Source of the DNA: Saccharina japonica
Taxonomy: Eukaryota; Sar; Phaeophyceae; Laminariales; Laminariaceae
DNA: 64,000 nt
Reading direction: 5' to 3'
Assembly: GCA_008828725.1 (NCBI GenBank)
Contig: MEHQ01003854.1
Span: 286,652-350,651 of the forward strand
The first letter of the stretch is position 1. Every line of letters starts with the position of its first letter. A program made the position numbers and the translations under genes. Shown one piece after another: positions 56,939-64,000 of this stretch. The notes under the pieces are model-generated. The model was not told the DNA's origin, searched no databases, and worked only from the letters and a program-made list of their open reading frames with translations.

Positions 56939-59900
56939 GGTGGGGGGGGGGGGGGCGACACCTGTGCCCAGTATTTGTTCAGGAGGTCGCTGGGGGTAAA
57001 ACAAGCTACCTCGAGTTGAGCTTGTCAGGTGAACTTGACGGCCTTCGCATATAAATGAAAGTGGAGCAATAAGACTAAGGAAATACAAAACGAGAAATAT
57101 CAACATAACCGTGGTAAGAATACGTAAGAACTACCGGAATCGTATGTACGTATGATATATATATGGCTGGTAAATAAATACAGGTAAGAAATATCTGGCA
57201 GGAAATAATCTGGAAAGTAAATATGACGGCCTAAAATCTTAAGAGTAAAGCAATAAGAAAGACCTGGTACGATATAAAAAACGATAATTGTTGTTATTAA
57301 TAGTAAACTTACAGCATATCTGGTAAGAATAAGAAATAAAAAAATGAGAAATATGAAACGAGAAAAAAACACGTACGTACCTGGCACGGAACAAGAAATA
57401 AGAAGTGAGAAGGAACATATACCTGGTAAGAAATAAGAAATAATAAATAAACATGTTCCAGGTACCTGGTAAGAAATAAGAAACAAGAAATAAGAAAAAA
57501 AATGAGAAACAAGAAATAAGAAAAAAAATGAGAAACAAGAAATAAGAAAAGAACTAAGAAACAAGGCATAAGAAATAAAGTAGTAGGAAATAGCGAATGA
57601 GAAAGTAAAACAAGAACCCGAGTTTAATTTTAACTTTATTTTATTTTATTTTTTCTCCCCCCACAAATAGACACACACTTCCTGAATTCTACAGCCTCAG
57701 ATCGTGTCCCCCTCATACGGGATGTACATCCTGCATGAGGAAATAGAAAATCCTCAAGTACGCGCGATCGAAGTATAAGTATTACACTCAGCTAGCAAAG
57801 ATGAGTTTCGACGAAATCCTCGAGCTCATAGCTGTTGTTTTTTTTGTTTTGTTTTTAATATAGACGCATGCTACGATAGAGGTGCACCATGTTTTTTCTG
57901 AGCTCCTCACTTAAGGAGCGTCATACCTCACCGAAAAAAAATATTTTGGAGGAAAATAAAAGTGCTGCCGGATGCGATTACATCATGACCGAAGTATACT
58001 CTGAAACAGTTTTCGTCACAAAAATGAAAGTCCGGCGAATTTGGGTTAAGGAGCCCGATCGTTCAGAAAAAAAATCAGCCAAAAAGTGCTACCTCTACCG
58101 TAGCACGCGTCATAACGATGTCGTCCGTTCCCTCTCGTTGCCGCAGTTGGTGCTGGTGCTCGAGTTTGCCCCGGGAGTGGAGCTCTTCGACGCCATCCTC
58201 TCCAAGAAAAGCTTCACCGAGGAGGAGGCCCGTCCCGTCTTCGTGCAGGCAAGCTATATACTATCTCCGAGCGTAGTATATGTGATACGAAATATCTACC
58301 GGGTAGTTTTTATAGTGACGCCTGATGCGTGCTTTGTAGGATATTGGGGTATGAGAGCACTCTTTTTAGCCAATGTATTAATTAATACGTACTCGTATTG
58401 CTGGGAACCATAGTAAAGAGGACCTACGATACACAATAAAACCTACCACTCTGTACCGAAATATAAGCACCTTCTACACAATAATATTCAATAAACAAGG
58501 CGCTTATATTTCGGGACAGAGTGGTGTGGTTTTTGTAGATTTCCTCACTGTCCACATTTTCTATTAATACCAGGTTGACCAGGTACTTTTGTGTCTTATT
58601 TTTGGTATTTTGGTCTAATATTTTCTTTTTCTTTTTTGTCTTGCTTGTGTTTTTTTTTCGTCCCCAGGTGGCGAGAGCCCTGCAGTACATGCACTCCAAG
58701 CAGATCGTGCATCGTGACGTGAAGCCGGAGAATGTGATGATCATCGACAGGCCCACGAAGGACGGACTATACCCTCAGGTAAGGTTTCGCACCTCTCAAA
58801 AGACAGATCATCATCTACATATAGATCAAAAACAGACCATCTACAGATAGATCAAAGACAGATCATCTACAGATAGACCAAAGACAGATCATCATCTAGA
58901 GATCTTTCAGTGCAGATTATACTGCAAATCTGTATGGTCTATTCGTATCATGGCACCTACTTTTTCTCAGGCTCCTCACTTGATTATAGTATAGGAGCTT
59001 TATGCGTCACCCAAAAACCGATTTTGAGACAAAGCTAAAAGTGCATCCTGATCAACAATCCCAAAGCCTGTATACATTTATTTATACAACACGAATAATA
59101 TTGTAAAGCGCTATTAAAATAATGATACCCCGACGGTGTTCCTAATAGTCAAGTCAGAAATATTTGCCTCGATAAGGCGAAAACAAGTGCTGCCCTTATC
59201 GTGGGACGCGTCAATACTATTAATAATAAGAGCGTTCAGGGATCTATCTGCCCCGAATGACCTAGATCATGCAATGGGGATCTGATTTGGCAGATCTGTG
59301 TAAGATTTGTCATATCTGTGTAAGATCTGTCAGGTCTGTGTATGAAGGGGGTCTGATCTGTACGATTTGTGTAGAGGGGATCTGGTCTGTACGATGTGTG
59401 TAAGGGGATCTGATATGTACGATGTTTGTGGGGGAATCTGATCTGTCCGATGCTTGTAAGGGAATCTAATATGTCCGACTTTTTTTAAGGGACCTGGTCT
59501 GTACGAGATGTGTGTAGGGGGGGGTCTGACCTGTCGGATGTTTTTTGGGGGGTCTTATCTGTCCGATGTTTGTACGTAAGAGGATCTGATACGTACGATT
59601 TGTGTACAGTAAGGTTTCACACGTGGGACAGATTATATCCCCTTACAAAGATGGGACAGATCGATCTGCACTATTTTAGATGACATATATTCATAGTTGG
59701 ATCTGTGTATCTATCTGTATATAGGGGCTGAATCGTGTTTCGCCAGGAGCTTTTGCGATGCGGTGCAGTGTTGTTTGTGTTGGTTTGGCTTGGGTGGGCC
59801 CGGTTGGGTTCTGTTTTGTGTGGTGTGCTCTAGTTTGGAATGGGTTGGAGTAGAGTTGTCGTGTTTGGGCTTGTTTTTTTTCGAATTGGTGTAGTTTGGC

Positions 59901-62797
59901 TTGGCTTGGCTTCGTTAGGTTGGTTTGGGTTGGTCAAGGTTGTTTTTTGTTAGTTCGTCTTTGATTGGTTAGGTTTCTGTTGATTTGGTTATGTTTGATT
60001 GAGTTGATTTGATTGAGTTGATTTGATTCGGCTGGGCTGGGTTCGGTCGTGTTGGGTCAGCCGGAGTTGGGTTTGGTTCGTTTTAGGTATGACCAGGCTA
60101 CGTTGAGTTGGGCTACGCTACGTTACGATAAGGTTACGTTGGGCTAGGCTATAGGTTATTTTGGGTTAAATCACTTTAGACTCCACCTCCTCTTACCTCA
60201 CATCAACTTACCCCTCCTCCCCCTCCCTCTCCTTCCCTCCCCTCCGCCCCCCTCCCCCCTTCCCAGGCAAAACTTCTGGACTTCGGGCTGTCTAAGGCAA
60301 TCGATGCGGACATGGGAGGGTCAGCGGCCCGAACCTTCGTGGGCACCCCCTCCTACCTAGCCCCTGAGGTGGAGGAGAAGAGGGGGGGCAAGGGGAAGCC
60401 GTATGGGACGCCGGTGGACTGCTGGAGCCTGGGCGCCATGCTGTATGTCATGCTGGTGGCGCGTTTTCCGGAGTTCCAAGTGCAGGTGGGATTTTGTTGA
60501 GGTGGGGAGGGAAGGGCGGGGGTGGGGGAGGGAAGGGTGATGGTGGTGGTCGGAGATGGGGAGGCGGGGGTAGGGGGTGTTGTTTGTGCTGAGCCCCCCC
60601 CACCCCCGCTGACGCCAACCCCAACGCCAACCCCCCCCAACCCCACGTAGTTGTTATTTTTTTCTTCGTTTATTTTTTTTTGCACCGCCCCCTCCCCCCA
60701 AAAATGTCAACTTACCCCCCTCAAAACCCCAAACCCCAAGTCCTGAACTACCCCCCCCCGTCTATGTCCGCCTCTTCCTTCCTTATGCTTTTTTTTTTTT
60801 TTTGCACCGCACGCAGGGCGTGAGAAAAACCGTGCGCATGGAAGGTCCGCTGTGGATTAAGGTGTCTGCGGAGGCGAAGGAGTTGATACGGCACCTGATG
60901 GCGTTCGACGCCGGGGCGAGGTTAACGGTCGACAAGGTATGATGCATTTGCCACAGCAGGGTTATAGCTTGTGTTCTGTGTCATATCTTGTCACCTTGTG
61001 TTATATCTCGTCATCTGTGCCATACCTTATCACCTGTGTCATATAGTATCGTGCCCATGAAAGGTAGTCCTCCCCTTGTCCCGACATTGTGGATGCGAGA
61101 GTCTTACTGTATGTGAGCGTACGACTACGGCCGTGCATGACATGAGTATAACCTCCCCCCCTCCCATTGCCTTCCCTCCCCCGCCCCTGTCTCCTCTCCC
61201 CTATGCCCTACCTGTCCCCTGTCCCCTATCTCTGTCCCCTATCCCCTGTCTCGTGTTCCCTATCCCCTGTCTCGTGTCCCCAATTTCCTGTCTCGTGTTC
61301 CCTATTCCCTGTCTCGTGTCCCCAATCCCCTGTCTCGTGTCCCCAATTCCCTGTCTCGTGTCCCCTCTCCCGTGTCCCCTTATCCCCTGTCTCCTATCCC
61401 TATCTCGTGTGCCCTGTCCCTATTCCTGTATCGTGTCCCCTGTCCCCTATCCCTGCCTCGTGTCCCCTATCCCCTGTCCCCTATCCCTCGCTCGTATCCC
61501 CTATCCCCTGACACTAGGCGCTACGCCACCCATGGTTGGGCGAGCTGGCCGCCAAAGACCCCCCCCCTACCCCAACCCCATCTCTCATGCAAACCCCGGG
61601 GACGGCGCAGGGCATGATGCCCCCAGTTGCGGAAAGCATGTCGTTTTCTGTGTCTCCTGCGGTTTTGGCGGCGGGAGGGGGGGGAGCGTGGGGGTGGGGA
61701 GGGGGGGGGGGGGGGGCTGGGGGGGGCGGAGTTGGTTCTCCTGCCCAGCGGAACAGCAATGAACGGGTGAGTTGGATGGGTTTGTAGGGTGAGGAGGCGT
61801 GGAAAAGGGGGGAACGGGAGGTCCGGCAAAGCTGTGATTTGGTAGGGTCAAGGTAATCGATCGAACTCGAGTTTTTCGACGGGATGCGTGGATCGGATTG
61901 CTCAAACGAAAATGTTGGGATCGAAAAGGCTCATTTTCAACAATATAAGACAGCCCGATTTTGTCTCCCATCGGTAACCGGCTTTTTCGATCCACGTATC
62001 CGACTGCGTAAGAAATAGCCTCGTAAGTGTTTCAGGGGTTTTCGTTGATTTTTTTTTTTTTGTTTTCGTTTGTTCCTGTGTTTTAGGTTTTAGTCGTTTT
62101 ATTATTTTCTTGTTTCATCATGTTCGTTTTGATCATGTTTAATTTATCACTGTTTTTCAGTTTTTCGCGTTGTGTTCAGTTTTTTCTTCCGGTTTTGAGT
62201 TTTCTTCAATTTTCATTTATTTTCTTCAATTTTCCATTTTCTTTTTTTATCACGTTTTTCCATTTTTTGCTTTATTTCGCTCCCGCCTCTGCACATACCA
62301 GGTACTGTTTTGCCCCTCTCGTCGCCGCGCTATACTGCTGTATACGAATGCCCGGAGCAATTTTAACGTGAAATCATTTTTTTCTTCGTTTTTTTTCAAT
62401 TATACTTTTCAAGTGTTACTTTTTCCTCACATCGCCCCCCCCCCCCCCCCCCGCCTTAAAAGAGATGCGTGGTCAATGTCAAATGACCTAAGGCAAGCAA
62501 ACAAATGGAATTCCCCCCCCCCGTTGTTTGTTCCCCTTCCGCCGGCTTTTTTTTTTCCCGTCGCTCCTGCCTGTGTACATATATACCACACATACCGGTA
62601 TACCCGGTATGTATGCTGCTGCTGCTGCTGCTGCTGCGGGTCCTGCCCCCTCTCCTCCACCTCGCCGCTCTTCCCCCCATGGGGCATTCCTTCATTGTAC
62701 CTTGAAGCCACCCATCGTGACGGAGCAGCAGACACCCCCTGCCGCCTCAGCAAAGAGAGCCTTCGAGTTTGCGCCTTCTGGTCCCACCATCCAGGAG
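53389..62797 (+). CDS. CAMK-type serine/threonine protein kinase (5' complete, 3' end not reached)
   Basis: Nine exons: 53389-53531, 53822-54073, 55469-55553, 58147-58248, 58668-58778, 60267-60485, 60817-60936, 61518-61766, 62708-62797 (acceptor of the last uncertain); 1371 bases, 457 residues so far, phases consistent. The start [10 protein letters not shown] opens a 47-codon first exon that is Gly/Ser-rich; its donor is AG|GTGAAG. Kinase domain: glycine loop [11 protein letters not shown] (56-66), ATP lysine in YAAKIID (K115), helix C Glu in [11 protein letters not shown] (E136), HRDVKPEN (209-216, catalytic D211), DFG (D236), [12 protein letters not shown] (254-265), DCWSLG (282-287) and the Arg of [15 protein letters not shown] (R339). 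All catalytic residues are present, so it should be active. A 40-residue Gly/Asp-rich insert separates strands 2 and 3. Gene order of motifs resembles Chk2/CaMK-like kinases, but no FHA or calmodulin site is visible. After the domain comes a Gly-rich tail. Intron 4 starts with GC. Substrates are unknown. Confidence 0.92.
54190..54705 (+). repeat. GTACTCATG-family tandem array in kinase intron 2
   Basis: Five units, two of them short, each a G run followed by GTACTCATGTCGTGCAYGGC, CGTAGTCGTATGACCATAGA, CTACAATGCCGGGACGGAGC and, in long units, GGGTTTTCACCAACCAGG. It begins about 115 bases after the exon 2 donor, sense to the gene. Confidence 0.85.
54748..54830. repeat. Dispersed 70-bp repeat (GAGCACCGTTCCTA family)
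   Basis: CTCGAGGTGGGTCACTGTTC, CCTAATAGAGGCACCTCCAA and GGGGCGCTCATTACG in the same order as at 14555 and 35020. Confidence 0.6.
55283..55460. repeat. (GAT)n microsatellite up to the acceptor of kinase exon 3
   Basis: GAT/GATGAC units run to within 10 bases of the acceptor TGTGACAG|GTTAATG. No polypyrimidine tract is present in the last 100 bases of the intron. Confidence 0.9.
55525..56147 (+). repeat. Nine-copy array made from kinase exon 3 end plus splice donor
   Basis: The exon 3 end TCGTTGAAGCTCTCGACACG, then CCCGAACAG|GTGCAAGCTTAG, recurs downstream in the intron. Units start at 55525 (exon), 55591, 55657, 55723, 55793, 55864, 55933, 56000 and 56070; the period is 66 bp for the first four units and 67-71 bp later. 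The first intronic copy equals the exon over its whole 28-base overlap; later copies carry CG to TG-type and other changes, and several lose the GT of the donor. Confidence 0.95.
56197..56513. mobile_element. Tandemly repeated Stowaway-like segment hosting a Harbinger MITE
   Basis: The 36-base string beginning ACCTGGTATGGTATGCCACT occurs at 56188 and again at 56483. The first copy is split by the 56224-56432 element; the second is uninterrupted and serves as an empty site. Confidence 0.75.
56224..56432. mobile_element. PIF/Harbinger-like MITE (Tourist type), copy 2
   Basis: 209 bp starting GGGCCCGTTTTAACGAAG and ending CTCGTTAATACGGGCCC, with perfect TAA at 56221-56223 and 56433-56435. Centre as in copy 1 (CATTGGTCAACACACGCACC). 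Located in kinase intron 3. Confidence 0.88.
56605..56695. mobile_element. MITE, ATAGTAAATAGGACC family
   Basis: TAGTAAATAGGTCCTACGGT at the left, TTGGTCCTATTTACTATGG at the right, same interior as the 40603 copy. Confidence 0.65.
56728..56955. repeat. Poly-G tract of about 225 bp
   Basis: Almost pure G with scattered A, T and C, inside kinase intron 3. Runs this long are hard to sequence, so the length is unreliable. Confidence 0.9.
57100..57600. repeat. AAGAAATAAGAAA low-complexity tract
   Basis: Degenerate AAGAAATAAGAAACAAG repeat with TACCTGGTA words in kinase intron 3. It gives Phe/Leu/Tyr-rich minus-strand frames that are not genes. Confidence 0.75.
57656..57843 (+). repeat. CAAGATGAGCTTCGACG-family repeat, plus copy
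   Basis: CCACAAATAGACACACACTT, CTACAGCCTCAGATCGTGTC, CGCGCGATCGAAGTATAAGT, CAAAGATGAGTTTCGACGAA, then a T run. Very close to the 37160 copy. Kinase intron 3. Confidence 0.7.
57862..58111. mobile_element. GCTACGGTAGAGG-family element, best-kept copy, next to kinase exon 4
   Basis: 250 bp from GACGCATGCTACGATAGAGG to the complement of GACGCGTGCTACGGTAGAGG. ATA flanks both ends. It stops 35 bases before exon 4 (58147), leaving only a short native stretch to hold the acceptor. Confidence 0.8.
58446..58524. mobile_element. Mariner/Stowaway-like MITE
   Basis: 79 bp starting CCACTCTGTACCGAAATATA and ending TATATTTCGGGACAGAGTGG, in kinase intron 4. A partial ATAGTAAATAGGACC element precedes it (58409-58445). 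Confidence 0.7.
58943..59211. mobile_element. GCTACGGTAGAGG-family element, worn copy in kinase intron 5
   Basis: Keeps TCATGGCACCTACTTTTTCT, GGCTCCTCACTTGATTATAG and GTGCTGCCCTTATCGTGGGA in the family order. Confidence 0.5.
59270..59650. repeat. GATCTG minisatellite in kinase intron 5
   Basis: About nine units of 30-45 bp around GGGATCTGATCTGTACGATT and GTGTAAG. The tract shares words with the CGGACAGAT element family, as does 58795-58925 (CATCTACAGATAGATCAAAG). Confidence 0.75.
59700..60170. repeat. GGTT-rich low-complexity tract
   Basis: Imperfect TTGGTTTGGGTTGG DNA in kinase intron 5; a purer version lies at 63825-63960. Confidence 0.7.
61062..61150 (-). repeat. GTACTCATG-family repeat in kinase intron 7, antisense to the gene
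   Basis: Complement of TCATGCACGGCCGTAGTCGT and of a variant of the CATAGACTCTCGCATCC block. More diverged than the intron 2 array. Confidence 0.65.
61195..61510. repeat. CCCCTATCCCCTGTCTCGTGT minisatellite up to the acceptor of kinase exon 8
   Basis: About 15 units of roughly 20 bp, all pyrimidine-rich on the gene strand and ending 7 bases before the acceptor AG. It acts as the polypyrimidine tract. A similar array (CCCCTATTCCTTCCCTTTAT on the gene strand) lies before MCCC2 exon 4 at 13280-13365. Confidence 0.85.
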
Positions 62798-62821
62798 GTG
62801 AGGGTTTGTAGGGTATAGATG

Positions 62822-63190
62822 AGGCATGTCATATTCATACGATAGAGGTATAAGGTATACCTTTTTTTGGCCGAAACGTTTTCGGAATGACGGGGGGGGC
62901 TCCTTAACCCATACAGAACCGGAAACATTACCCCACACTAATTCCAAGTAGTTTGTCCCCAAATACGTGGGGCCAGTTCTTAACCCATTCAGAACCGAAA
63001 AATACGTCCCATACTAATTCCAAGTAGCTTGTCCTCCAATTTGTGGGGCCAGTTCTTAAGGGGTTATTACCCAAAATCGTCGAATTTCCACACTTTTTTG
63101 TGTTGCCGTATTTTTCGTTGTCTCGTTATATAGGCCAAGGGATTGTCCATCGGGTATATATATATATATAGCACTTTTGTTTTCCTCCAA
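62822..63190. mobile_element. GCTACGGTAGAGG-family element carrying two piggyBac-like MITEs
   Basis: Family words CATACGATAGAGGTA, GGGCTCCTTAACCC and CACTTTTGTTTTCCTCCAAA are kept in order, but the TTAA of GCTCCTTAACCC is the left flank of two TTAA elements in tandem (62908-62979 and 62984-63063). After them the host resumes as ACCCAAAATCGTCG. Confidence 0.65.
62904..63066. mobile_element. Two adjacent piggyBac-like MITEs
   Basis: TTAA at 62904-62907 and 62980-62983, and a damaged TTAT at 63064. Each element has CCCATWCAGAACCG, CTAATTCCAAGTAGYTTGTC and GGGGCCAGTTCTTAA. They share the middle TTAA. Confidence 0.7.
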
Positions 63191-63234
63191 AATACTCTTT
63201 TTTACTTACTATTAGCATAGAGCTCCGTAAAGAG

Positions 63235-63736
63235 CGTTGGATTCTCGCACAGGGGAGAGGGGGTGCGGTCGTTTTTCAGCGCTCGATTTTTTTTTTTTTT
63301 TTTAAACGGTTTTGGGTTATAGTTTTTTTTGCCAATACCGAAACAACTTGGAAAATATTATTAGGAAATCGGGAACCGATAGGAGAATAATCTGCAGTTT
63401 GTTGGCGTAGAGAGAATTCAGCGTCATGGTGAACATTATTTTGGCTGAGTACGTACGTAGCTCATTTTTGACAGCAGCAACTAGCATTGTTTGGTTGATC
63501 GCGCTTGTGGGAATACCAAGTGGATACCGCACGGAACGGTGCTGGCAGACTGGTAGAACATGCGAACAGACAGGGCTGTTGCTTGCAATTTGATGCTGGT
63601 TGACAGCCACTCCGAACTATATTTGACGTTTCGACTTTTTTTCTATGAATAGCACCTTTACCGTTGTTTGAGAGAAAGAACGAGCGCATAAAAAACGGTC
63701 CCACCCCTGTGCGATCTCAAGGCTCTTTTCGTACGG
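63235..63736. mobile_element. CCGTAAAGAGCGTT-family element, long copy
   Basis: CCGTAAAGAGCGTTGGATTC on the left and CTCTTTTCGTACGG on the right, with GGTCGTTTTTCAGCGCTCG and AGAACGAGCGCATAAAAAAC as inner arms. The interior is about 200 bp longer than in the other copies, so another insertion may be present. Confidence 0.6.
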
Positions 63737-64000
63737 TAATTCGTATATATACGAGTAGGGTATTAGAGGGGTATACGTAGGGGTAGGGGGTGTGATGCCA
63801 CCGCTTTGATTGCGTCCAGGAGAGGTGATTGGTTGGATTGGTTCGTTGTTTGGTTTGATTGGTTGGTTTGATTGGTGGGTTGGATTGGTTGGTTGGTGGG
63901 TTGGTTGGTTTGGTTGGATTGATTGATTGGTTGGTTGGTTCGCTGGTTGATTGGTGTTTGTATTATTTAATAGGACGATTGCCGGATCGTTTTTTTTATC

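Larger units (their letters stand above)
62798..64000. other. Right end: kinase intron or 3' region
   Basis: No further exon of the kinase was found here. The stretch is taken up by the transposon remnants listed and a GGTT repeat (63825-63960). The exon at 62708-62797 ends with a good donor GAG|GTGAGG, so at least one more exon should lie beyond 64000 or be missed in this stretch. Confidence 0.5.

Noticed and set aside
56673-57106. Gly- or Pro-rich frames around the poly-G tract
   Set aside because: Homopolymer translation with no other content.

Overview
The window is eukaryotic nuclear DNA: intron-rich genes with long introns, a mitochondrial leucine-catabolism enzyme, a CAMK-type protein kinase and a single-exon repeat protein with FNIP-like repeats. 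Moderately GC-rich coding sequence, repeat-packed introns of 0.3-2.9 kb and FNIP-like repeats suggest a stramenopile, most likely a brown alga related to Ectocarpus. That placement is inference; no marker in the window fixes it. There is one 286-base assembly gap (42305-42590).

Layout. 1-75 (-): first coding exon of a gene leaving the left edge. 76-9478: intergenic, rich in small inverted-repeat elements. 9479-19042 (-): complete 7-exon gene for methylcrotonoyl-CoA carboxylase beta chain (598 aa); intron 1 carries a 1.56-kb foldback transposon with a 9-bp target duplication. 19043-25462: intergenic, with a nest of elements inside elements at 21373-21987. 25463-27253 (+): intronless 596-aa protein of 17 FNIP-like repeats. 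27254-34385: intergenic minisatellites and transposon remnants. 34386-47885 (-): large helical, Gly-rich protein of unrecognised family, 5' end unknown, gap inside one exon. 47886-53388: intergenic. 53389-62797 (+): Ser/Thr kinase, nine exons read, 3' end beyond the right part of the window.

The four main genes show no common pathway and are not an operon-like unit. What links them is how their introns are built. In three genes the 3' end of an exon together with its 5' splice site has been copied in tandem into the following intron: kinase exon 3 (8 extra copies), the unrecognised gene's exon at 35790-35921 (about 4-5 diverged copies) and MCC exon 5 (3 copies); kinase exon 2 has one distant copy. 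Inside a Gly-rich exon of the unrecognised gene an 86-bp tandem duplication is bounded by AG|GT at both ends; removing it as an intron restores the frame exactly. Two introns have GC-AG borders. Together this looks like a genome making introns and splice sites by local tandem duplication.

At least a dozen families of short non-autonomous DNA elements are also visible: PIF/Harbinger-like with TAA duplications and an internal empty site, piggyBac-like with TTAA, mariner/Stowaway-like, MULE-like foldback and several unassigned. No retrovirus-like, Polinton-like or capsid-bearing element was recognised.
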